A stretch of DNA of 14,818 nt from GCA-003244245 sp050700495 (lineage in GTDB: Bacteria; Actinomycetota; Actinomycetes; Mycobacteriales; Pseudonocardiaceae). Under the pieces are notes generated by a model, which did no database searches, was not told where the DNA came from, and saw only the letters and a list, made by a program, of their open reading frames with translations. The stretch's first letter is position 1; every line of letters begins with the position of its first letter. Below, in pieces: positions 1 through 5,616 of this stretch. The stretch lies in assembly GCA_050700495.1 (NCBI GenBank), contig JBOHHF010000533.1, positions 1 through 14,818 on the forward strand, given 5' to 3'. Both the position numbers and the translations under genes were made by a program.

Positions 1-636
1 AACCAGATCCAGAAGATCATTTACGATCCGAACGCGACGTCCTACAACACCGAGATCGACGACGTCCGGCAGTTCAACCCGGACGCGATCGCGGTGATCG
101 GCTTCGACGAGTCGAAGAAGATCATCAGCCGGATGAGCGAGGTGCAGATCGGACCCGGTCAGAAGCCGGTCTACGGCACGGACGGCAATATGGGCAACGC
201 GCTGGGCGTGGGCCTGCCTCCGGGGCTGCTCAATGGTATGAAGGGCACCGCCCCGATGACCGAAGTCTCGCCCAACTTCCAGCAGCGGCTCAAGGCCGAG
301 GATCCAGGCCTGGTGGACAACAATTACGCCGGTGAGGCCTACGATGCCGTCGTGATCACTGCGCTGGCCGCCGAACAGGCGAAGTCCACCAAGGGGATGG
401 ACATCGCTTCGGAGATCATCGGGATCACCAAGGACGGCGAGAAGTGCACCACCTTCCGTCAGTGCCGGGACATCATCGACAGCGGCGGTAATCCCGACTA
501 CGACGGTGTCACAGGCACGCTGGACTTCACTGCCGGCGGCGAGCGGGCCGTCGGTTCCTACGGGATCTTGAAGTTCAACGCGCAGAATAAAATCGACGAA
601 GCCGCCACCCAGTACCGCATCGTGGGAGCCCGCTGA
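1..636 (+). CDS. ABC transporter substrate-binding protein, branched-chain amino acid type (3' part)
   Basis: The reading frame is open from base 1, so the N-terminus and any lipoprotein signal lie outside the window; 211 residues are visible. They resemble the C-terminal half of type 1 periplasmic binding proteins of the LivJ/LivK family (Peripla_BP_6). Family features include AIAVIGF near residues 29-35, the helix starting YDAVVITALAAEQA near 114-127, and the closing block GVTGTLDFTAGGE near 169-181. Cys149 and Cys155 are close enough to form a disulfide in the exported protein. The product should bind a ligand outside the membrane and deliver it to the LivHMGF transporter encoded next door. 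The family also binds amides, urea and aromatic acids, so the ligand is not certain. The gene faces livF and is therefore not in the liv transcription unit. Confidence 0.88.
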   Translation, partial: NQIQKIIYDPNATSYNTEIDDVRQFNPDAIAVIGFDESKKIISRMSEVQIGPGQKPVYGTDGNMGNALGVGLPPGLLNGMKGTAPMTEVSPNFQQRLKAEDPGLVDNNYAGEAYDAVVITALAAEQAKSTKGMDIASEIIGITKDGEKCTTFRQCRDIIDSGGNPDYDGVTGTLDFTAGGERAVGSYGILKFNAQNKIDEAATQYRIVGAR

Positions 637-637
637 C

Positions 638-669
638 GTGGGGCGCCGAATGGGGGCTCGGCGCCCCAC
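638..669. terminator. Perfect 12-bp inverted repeat, probable bidirectional terminator
   Basis: The arms at 638-649 (GTGGGGCGCCGA) and 658-669 are exact reverse complements, separated by an 8-base loop. The hairpin begins 2 bases after the stop codon of the substrate-binding protein and ends 18 bases before the livF stop codon, between two convergent genes. There is no U-tract on either side, which is common for GC-rich actinobacterial terminators. A bidirectional transcription terminator or mRNA 3'-end stabiliser is the natural reading. Confidence 0.8.
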
Positions 670-687
670 CCCCATTGATGCTGTGGA

Positions 688-1488
688 CTATCCGGCCTCG
701 CGTGATCCGGCCAGGGTGCCCAGGTAGAGCTCAACCACTTTGTGGTCGTTCATCAGCGCCGACCCGGTGTCGGTGTAGGCGTTGCGGCCTTGGTCCAGCA
801 CGTAGCCTCGGTCGCAGACCTGCAGGCAGCGCCGGGCGTTCTGCTCGACCATCACGATCGAGATACCAGCCGCATTGATTTTCTTGCAGCGCACGAACAC
901 CTCGTCGGCGAACATCGGCGACAGGCCGGCGGAGGGCTCGTCGAGCAGCAGGACCGACGGTTCCATCATCAGCGCCCGGCCCATCGCGACCATCTGGCGC
1001 TCGCCGCCCGACAATGCCCCGGTCTTGGTCTTGCGCCGGTCCCGGAGCAACGGGAACAGCGCGCACACCGCGTCGAACCTGGCGGTGAAAGCACGCGGTC
1101 GCAGGTACCCGCCCATCTGCATGTTCTCCTCGATGGTCAGGGAGGGGAACACGTTGTTGTTCTGCGGTACGTAACCCACGCCTCTCGTGACGAGCACGTG
1201 CGCTTTGGCCGATGTGATGTCAGCGCCCCGTAGCGTGACGCTGCCGCCCCGCATCGGGATGAGGCCGAACATCGCCTTGAGGAGCGTCGATTTGCCGGCG
1301 CCGTTGGGCCCGATGATGCCGACGATTTCGCCGTCACGGAGGAAGAAATTGCAGTCCCGCAGGATGTTCACTCCGGGCAGGTAGCCGGCCACCAGGTCGT
1401 CGGCTCGTAGCAGCGCGCCTTGGGCGAGCTCGCGGTGCCGCGGCCGGGTCGCGGCGAACTCGGCGGGGGACAGTTCACCAGCAGTCAC
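688..1488 (-). CDS. livF: Branched-chain amino acid ABC transporter ATPase LivF
   Basis: This is one of the two nucleotide-binding subunits of a LivFGHM importer; it hydrolyses ATP on the cytoplasmic face. Of 266 residues, the Walker A motif GPNGAGKST lies at 60-68, the Q-loop in VPQN at 107-110, the signature LSGGE at 159-163 and Walker B LLLDEP at 180-185. The usual H-loop histidine is replaced by Gln in MVEQNA (213-218), which is normal for LivF and not a defect. About 25 N-terminal residues precede the core and make it slightly longer than the usual roughly 235. The start is GTG at 1488, in a GTGA overlap with the livG stop, preceded by GGGAG eight bases upstream. It is the last gene of the operon and ends at the shared hairpin. 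Confidence 0.93.
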   Translation of the reverse strand: MTAGELSPAEFAATRPRHRELAQGALLRADDLVAGYLPGVNILRDCNFFLRDGEIVGIIGPNGAGKSTLLKAMFGLIPMRGGSVTLRGADITSAKAHVLVTRGVGYVPQNNNVFPSLTIEENMQMGGYLRPRAFTARFDAVCALFPLLRDRRKTKTGALSGGERQMVAMGRALMMEPSVLLLDEPSAGLSPMFADEVFVRCKKINAAGISIVMVEQNARRCLQVCDRGYVLDQGRNAYTDTGSALMNDHKVVELYLGTLAGSREAG

Positions 1489-2489
1489 GGTCGGTTCTCC
1501 CGGTGTGCGACGGCCGTGTCGCCCACTGCTGTGTCGCCCACTGTGATGGCCCCTCCTGGGGAGGCCGACAGGTCCTCGCCGCGTTCGATGGCCGCCTCGA
1601 GCTCGCTTTCGATCGCAGCGACGAGCACCGCTGTCTGTCCTACCGGGTTGCCCTCGGCATCGAACTCCAGCGCCTGGTCGTGGTGCGCGCCCAGATAGGC
1701 GTCGACAACCGTCTTGTTGGACGACAACGCCTCGGGTCTGCCCTCGGCGATCACCCTGCCCTGGGCCATCACCACCACCCAGTCGCTGATATCCCGGATG
1801 ACGTCCATGTCGTGCTCGACGAATACCACGGTCATGCCGTCATCGCGCAGCGATTTGACGTGGTGGAGGAGGCTCTCGGTGAGCGCGGGGTTCACCCCGG
1901 CCATCGGTTCATCGAGCATCACGACGGTCGGGTCCATCATCAGTGCCCTGGCCATCTCCAACAGTTTGCGTTGCCCCCCGGACAGACAGCCGGCGAGATC
2001 GTCGGCCTTGGTGTCCAGCCGGAACCGGGTCAGCAGCTCCATGGCCTTGTGAGTGTTGGCCCGCTCCTGCCCTCCCCAGCTGCCCAGCAGGGCGCCGAAG
2101 AACCGCTCTCCGGTCTGTTTCGGTGCACCCAGACGCATATTGTCCAGCACGGTGAGCTTGGCGAGCGCCTTGGTGAGCTGGAAGGTGCGAACCACCCCGC
2201 GACGGGCCACCTGATGCGCGGCGAGCCGGGACAGCGAGGCTCCGTCGAAAGTCCATCGACCGGTGTTGGGCCGGTCGAAACCGGTGAGCAGGTTGAACAG
2301 CGTCGTCTTGCCTGCCCCATTCGGGCCGATCAGCCCGGTGATACAGCCCCGCTGGAACTCCAGGTGGGTCACGTCGACGGCTCGCAGGCCGCCGAACGAG
2401 CGAGTGATCGAATCGATCACCAGCACCGGGTCGGGCTTCGGGACACCCGGCTCGGCGGGTACTCCGGCGAGCGGATCCTCAGCGCGCAT
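1485..2489 (-). CDS. livG: Branched-chain amino acid ABC transporter ATPase LivG, with C-terminal extension
   Basis: This is the second ATPase subunit of the importer. The Walker A motif GPNGAGKTT is at 55-63, the Q-loop glutamine near 104, the signature LSGGQ at 169-173, Walker B VVMLDEP at 189-195 and the H-loop His226 in VEHD. The typical LivG core ends near YLGAHH (residue 270). The remaining 65 or so residues are acidic and low in complexity, and contain a tandem VGDTA-VGDTA encoded by a 15-bp DNA duplication. The ATG at 2489 overlaps the livM 3' end by 11 bp and has GAGG nine bases upstream, inside livM. It overlaps livF by 4 bp, so translation of the two ATPases is probably coupled. 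The role of the tail is unknown. Confidence 0.93.
   Translation of the reverse strand: MRAEDPLAGVPAEPGVPKPDPVLVIDSITRSFGGLRAVDVTHLEFQRGCITGLIGPNGAGKTTLFNLLTGFDRPNTGRWTFDGASLSRLAAHQVARRGVVRTFQLTKALAKLTVLDNMRLGAPKQTGERFFGALLGSWGGQERANTHKAMELLTRFRLDTKADDLAGCLSGGQRKLLEMARALMMDPTVVMLDEPMAGVNPALTESLLHHVKSLRDDGMTVVFVEHDMDVIRDISDWVVVMAQGRVIAEGRPEALSSNKTVVDAYLGAHHDQALEFDAEGNPVGQTAVLVAAIESELEAAIERGEDLSASPGGAITVGDTAVGDTAVAHRENRP
1516..1545. repeat. 15-bp tandem duplication in the 3' end of livG
   Basis: Two adjacent units, 1516-1530 and 1531-1545, share GTGTCGCCCACTG and keep the reading frame. They encode the VGDTA-VGDTA repeat in the LivG tail. This looks like local slippage or duplication and is a candidate for length variation between strains. 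Confidence 0.75.
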
Positions 2490-3477
2490 CCAGCAGCACC
2501 TCGCTCCTCTTTCCGAAGATACCTTGCGGTCGGAACGCCATCAGTAGCGCAAGAGCTACTCCTACCAGGACGAACCGGATGGCGCCGACATCCTGGTCGT
2601 CGATGAAGGTGATCAACGGGTGATTGCCTGCGGTGGCCTGACGCAGGAAGTTGTCGGTGACCGACAGTACGAACCAGAAGATCATCGCGCCGATGACCGG
2701 ACCGAACACCCGGCCGGACCCGCCGATGATGAGTGCCGCATAAGCGAAGAAGGTCTGCGGTGGTGAGTAGAAGTCCGGCGTGAGCGACTGTGTGGCCAGC
2801 GCGAAGACGATCCCCCCGAGCGCTCCGAACACCCCACCCAGCACCAACGCTTGCATCTTGTAGGCGAAGACATTCTTTCCCAGCGCCCTGGCCGCATCCT
2901 CATCCTCCCGGATCGCCTTGAGCACCCGACCCCAGGGGCTGCGCACCAGCAGGAACACCAGTAGCAGCGACAAGCTGACTACGGTCCAGCCCACGCACAT
3001 CGACCACAGGTCCTGGCCAAGGAAACGTACCCCGAAGAAGTCGTAGAAGTGGCCGTTGTCGAACGGACTGAGCTGGCGGAAGCTGCCACCATAGCCGGTG
3101 AGGCCCTGGGTCCCGCCGGAGAAATCGGTCATCGAGGTCGACCGGGTGATCAACCGCAGGATCTCCGCAGCCGCGATCGTGACGATCGCCAGGTAATCCG
3201 CGCGCAGCCGCAGTGTCGGGATCCCGAGCAGCAGTGCGAGCACCGCGCCGGCGACCATCCCCACCAGCACACCCAGCCACAGCGGCAGGCCGAAGTTCAC
3301 CACCGCGATCCCCATGCCGTATCCGCCGACCAGCGCGAAGCCGATCTGGCCGAAGTTGAGCAGGCCGGTATAGCCGAAGTGGATGTTCAGCCCGATCGCG
3401 AGTAACGCGAAGAAGATCGCCGAGGGGCCGACCAGTGCTGCGATGCCGTTGGTGAGCAGGTTCGCGACGTCGATCAT
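2479..3477 (-). CDS. livM: Branched-chain amino acid ABC transporter permease LivM
   Basis: This integral membrane permease has 332 residues, a normal length for LivM, and many hydrophobic helices. Family landmarks are GLNIHFGYTGLLNFGQIGF near 29-47, the DYLAIVTIAAAEILR helix near 94-108, and the EAA-like cytoplasmic loop GRVLKAIREDEDAARALG at 183-200 that docks onto the ATPases. The terminal FRPQGIFGKR is at 315-324. It forms the transmembrane path with LivH. The ATG at 3477 lies 4 bp past the livH stop codon and has only a weak GGGTG upstream, so translation may depend on coupling to livH. Its 3' end overlaps livG by 11 bp. Confidence 0.93.
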   Translation of the reverse strand: MIDVANLLTNGIAALVGPSAIFFALLAIGLNIHFGYTGLLNFGQIGFALVGGYGMGIAVVNFGLPLWLGVLVGMVAGAVLALLLGIPTLRLRADYLAIVTIAAAEILRLITRSTSMTDFSGGTQGLTGYGGSFRQLSPFDNGHFYDFFGVRFLGQDLWSMCVGWTVVSLSLLLVFLLVRSPWGRVLKAIREDEDAARALGKNVFAYKMQALVLGGVFGALGGIVFALATQSLTPDFYSPPQTFFAYAALIIGGSGRVFGPVIGAMIFWFVLSVTDNFLRQATAGNHPLITFIDDQDVGAIRFVLVGVALALLMAFRPQGIFGKRSEVLLDAR

Positions 3478-3481
3478 CTGA

Positions 3482-4876
3482 TCACCCGATCCGCGTGCGG
3501 CTGCCGAGCAGGCCCTGCGGTCTGATCACCAAAATGACGATGAGCACTGCAAGCCCGCCCAGGTACTTGAGGTCGACCGGGATGATCTGAGCGGAGATCT
3601 GCACCAGCACGCCGACCAGCAGGCAACCCACCAGGGCGCCGTAGGCCGTGCCCAGCCCACCGAGGACCACCCCGGCGAACATCAGCAACAGCAGTGCGAA
3701 ACCCATCTGGTATTGCACCGTCCCGGCCAATTCGGAAAGGCCGAACAACACGCCACCCAGGGTCGCCAGCGCGCCGGCCAGTACCCACACGAACAGCACC
3801 ACTCGCTCGACGTTGATACCCGAGGCTGCGGCCAGATCACGGTTGTCCGATACCGCCCGCATCGCCTTGCCGATCCGAGTCCGCTGCAACAGCAGCGCGA
3901 CCCCGACCAGAACGGCCAGACTGATCACGATCGTGGCGACGTCCTTGTCGGTGATGCTGATGAATCCGTAGTCGCGCTCCACCTGGCTGGTGTAATCGGC
4001 GAACGCCTCCGAACGGCCACCGAAGTAGATCAGCAACAGGTAGCGCAGCGCGAGGGCCAAACCGATGGAGATCACCAGCTGGGCGATCAGGCCGGCGCGG
4101 CGCTGCCGCATCGGCCGCCAGATACCCAGGTCGTTCGCCGCGCCGACAGCTGCGCCGACCACGATCGCCAGCAAGGTAGCCCAGATCAGGTGCAGCCCGA
4201 AGGTGACGTTCAACGTCCAGGCCACCACAGCGCCGATCGTGACCAGCTCACCGTGCGCGAAGTTAGTCAGCCCGGTCGTCCCGAAGATCAGCGAAAGGCC
4301 CACCCCGGTGATGCCGATGACCAGGCCGAACCGGATGCCGTCGACCAGTACCCGGAGGACTTGTGAGGTCGCTGAGGTCTGCAGGCCTTCGCGTTGTTCT
4401 CCGAAGCGGAAGACAACCAGCGGCAACGTCGCTGGGCTCACCTCGCGAACCACTTCCCCCTGCAGCACCGTGACGCCCCGGGGCAGGGATTCCCGCTCGA
4501 TCCGGAAGGTGTACTGACCGGGCGCGGGCACGGTCAGCTCCCAGCGGCCGCGTGAGTCCGAGGTAGTCGTGGCGACCTGCTGCCCGCCGGAGTCGAGCGC
4601 CTGCACCCGGACGCCGGCGAGCAGCGTGCCGTCGACGTTGCGCAGCGTGCCGCTGACCGGCAAGCCTTGCTCCTCTGCTCGAGTTGGCTGCGACGGCGTG
4701 GGCGGGGTGGGCGATGGTTGTTGGCCGGCCAGTGCCGAGGCGGCCAGGCCAAGCAGTGCGGCGCTGGCGATGAGCGCGACCAGTAACGCGCGCAGCGCTC
4801 GTGGGACACGACAGGTCGGTCCGGGTTCTTCGGACCGCATCCTGCTCGGTCGCCGGGCGGGGCCTGCTGGTCCCAC
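3482..4876 (-). CDS. livH: LivH permease with N-terminal signal segment and extracytoplasmic beta-sandwich domain
   Basis: I place the start at GTG 4876, because GAGGAGG lies nine bases upstream (4886-4892). The frame is also open to an ATG at 4948, which has no ribosome site, and an internal ATG lies at 4840. From 4876 the protein has 464 residues. Residues about 27-50 form a signal-like hydrophobic segment ending LAASALAGQQ, followed by a Pro/Thr-rich linker. A domain near 73-157 looks like a carboxypeptidase regulatory-like beta-sandwich (VSGTLRNVDGTLLAGVRV, then SRGRWELTVPAPGQYTFRI). The LivH permease fold runs from about 170 to the end, with the GLTNFAHGELV block and the EAA-like loop GKAMRAVSDNRDLAAASG at 336-353. 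Ordinary LivH is about 300 residues, so the first 160 are extra. The added domain probably faces outward, perhaps toward the binding protein; that role is inferred. Confidence 0.9.
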   Translation of the reverse strand: MGPAGPARRPSRMRSEEPGPTCRVPRALRALLVALIASAALLGLAASALAGQQPSPTPPTPSQPTRAEEQGLPVSGTLRNVDGTLLAGVRVQALDSGGQQVATTTSDSRGRWELTVPAPGQYTFRIERESLPRGVTVLQGEVVREVSPATLPLVVFRFGEQREGLQTSATSQVLRVLVDGIRFGLVIGITGVGLSLIFGTTGLTNFAHGELVTIGAVVAWTLNVTFGLHLIWATLLAIVVGAAVGAANDLGIWRPMRQRRAGLIAQLVISIGLALALRYLLLIYFGGRSEAFADYTSQVERDYGFISITDKDVATIVISLAVLVGVALLLQRTRIGKAMRAVSDNRDLAAASGINVERVVLFVWVLAGALATLGGVLFGLSELAGTVQYQMGFALLLLMFAGVVLGGLGTAYGALVGCLLVGVLVQISAQIIPVDLKYLGGLAVLIVILVIRPQGLLGSRTRIG

Positions 4877-4885
4877 GGGTGTGCG

Positions 4886-4892
4886 CCTCCTC
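4886..4892 (-). promoter_or_regulatory. Shine-Dalgarno site that decides the livH start
   Basis: On the minus strand the sequence reads GAGGAGG, then nine bases, then GTG at 4876. This is one of the strongest ribosome sites in the window, and it supports GTG 4876 over the more distal ATG at 4948. Confidence 0.75.
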
Positions 4893-4967
4893 GGGGCGGT
4901 CAACGGCGCGGTCGCGGAGATCCGGTGAACCCCCGACCGAGTGCCCATAGTGGGCTACTGGCAGGGC

Positions 4968-4973
4968 AGACTA
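4968..4973 (-). promoter_or_regulatory. Candidate -10 box for the liv operon
   Basis: TAGTCT on the minus strand fits the actinobacterial TANNNT -10 pattern and would start a transcript about 85 bases before the livH GTG. No convincing -35 box is visible. Read-through from the thioesterase gene, 139 bp upstream, is an equally good explanation for liv expression. Confidence 0.3.
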
Positions 4974-5015
4974 ACCGGCAGGTCCTCCGTGCTGTGGCCC
5001 CTGGCGCGGGGTAGG

Positions 5016-5456
5016 TCACGCGGGAGGTCGATCCCGAAGCAGGCAGGTCAGCCGGGCTGTGCAGATCGGACGGTCCCGCTCGTCGCTGATCCGGATCTCG
5101 AAAGTCGCCACCGTGCGGCCGCGGTGCAGGGGTGTGCACACGCCGGTGACCTCTCCTTCGGTTGCCGACCGGTGGTGCGAGCAGGACAGTTCCAGCCCCA
5201 ACGGGACCCGGTCGGGCATGCCCCACAGCCAGCCCGCCATCGAACCGAGAGTCTCGGCCAGTACCGCGCTCGCTCCGCCGTGCAGCAACCCGAACGGCTG
5301 GCGATTGTGCGCCACCGGCATGGTCCCCACCATCCGCTCCGGGTCCCATTCGGTGATCTTGATACCCATCCGCTCGATGAGCTGCTCGTCCGCCCAGCGG
5401 GTCATCAGGTCGGCGGTGGCCGGATCGACCTGGGGCGGCACACCGGACGTCGTCAC
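5016..5456 (-). CDS. Hotdog-fold acyl-CoA thioesterase, YdiI/PaaI type
   Basis: The 146-residue protein is a standard-length single-domain hotdog thioesterase. The block NRQPFGLLHGGASAVLAETLG (51-71) is the hallmark: the HGG turn, then the helix with Glu68 at the position of the catalytic glutamate in the YdiI/MenI subgroup. That subgroup hydrolyses 1,4-dihydroxy-2-naphthoyl-CoA in menaquinone synthesis, and other members hydrolyse phenylacetyl- or benzoyl-type CoA esters. The substrate here cannot be fixed from sequence. The start is GTG at 5456, with AAGGAGG six bases upstream. The gene is divergent from polA and lies in the same direction as the liv operon, 139 bp before livH, so the two may share transcription. 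Confidence 0.88.
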   Translation of the reverse strand: MTTSGVPPQVDPATADLMTRWADEQLIERMGIKITEWDPERMVGTMPVAHNRQPFGLLHGGASAVLAETLGSMAGWLWGMPDRVPLGLELSCSHHRSATEGEVTGVCTPLHRGRTVATFEIRISDERDRPICTARLTCLLRDRPPA

Positions 5457-5485
5457 ACCGAACCTCCTTGTACGCGGGTGTCCTC

Positions 5486-5491
5486 ACTCTA
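5486..5491 (-). promoter_or_regulatory. Candidate -10 box of the thioesterase gene
   Basis: TAGAGT on the minus strand matches TANNNT and would give a leader of roughly 20-25 bases containing the AAGGAGG ribosome site (5463-5469). The -35 region would fall inside the upstream dyad repeat at 5504-5526, though no strong -35 match is seen. Confidence 0.45.
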
Positions 5492-5503
5492 GGCAGCACC
5501 CAG

Positions 5504-5526
5504 CAGCGACAAGCATCCATGTGGCT
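5504..5526. repeat. Dyad repeat copy A in the thioesterase-polA intergenic region
   Basis: This 23-bp element matches copy B at 5546-5568 in 21 of 23 positions (differences at 5510/5552 and 5523/5565). Bases 5505-5526 form an imperfect palindrome, matching their own reverse complement at 16 of 22 positions, with outer half-sites AGC.ACA and TGT.GCT. Copy A covers the -35 area of the thioesterase promoter, as an operator could. Confidence 0.6.
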
Positions 5527-5541
5527 GCTCACGGGGTGCCG

Positions 5542-5547
5542 TTGACA
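5542..5547 (+). promoter_or_regulatory. Consensus TTGACA -35 element upstream of polA
   Basis: The hexamer is a perfect sigma-A-type -35. Sixteen bases further on lies TAGCTC (5564-5569), a poor -10. It may belong to a second, leadered polA promoter overlapping dyad copy B. It is too far from the TAGACT -10 at 5603 to pair with it. Confidence 0.35.
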
Positions 5548-5568
5548 GCGATAAGCATCCATGTAGCT
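5546..5568. repeat. Dyad repeat copy B in the thioesterase-polA intergenic region
   Basis: This is the second copy of the 23-bp imperfect palindrome, in the same orientation and 42 bp from copy A. That is about four helical turns, so both copies lie on the same DNA face. It overlaps the end of a consensus TTGACA. Its symmetry is weaker than in copy A. Confidence 0.6.
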
Positions 5569-5602
5569 CGTGGTCGTCGGAACGGCTGTCGGTGGCGCGG
5601 CC

Positions 5603-5608
5603 TAGACT
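5603..5608 (+). promoter_or_regulatory. -10 box of polA, predicted leaderless transcript
   Basis: TAGACT is a good TANNNT -10 hexamer. Only eight bases separate it from GTG 5617, so transcription would begin at or within a base or two of the start codon. No Shine-Dalgarno sequence precedes the GTG, which agrees with leaderless translation. Confidence 0.55.
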
Positions 5609-5616
5609 CGCGGGCC

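Noticed and set aside
1503..2606. Long rightward open frame of 367 codons antisense to livG
   Set aside because: It covers livG and the 3' end of livM on the other strand. Its composition (rich in His, Arg, Gly, Gln) is typical of antisense frames in GC-rich genes and it has no recognisable domain; livG has all its motifs.
4877..4948. Longer livH starting at ATG 4948
   Set aside because: No ribosome site precedes it, and the extra 24 residues would put an Arg/Pro-rich stretch before the signal segment. GTG 4876 has a strong GAGGAGG.
4900..5562. Leftward open frame of 220 codons overlapping the thioesterase gene, starting in the dyad repeats
   Set aside because: It is an alternative frame of the thioesterase region with no domain. 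The repeated MDA.RC string only reflects the DNA repeats.
5059..5616. 186-codon in-frame extension of polA upstream of GTG 5617
   Set aside because: It is antisense to the thioesterase gene and its translation is low-complexity Ser/Arg/Pro. The conserved PolA start and the -10 box both support 5617.
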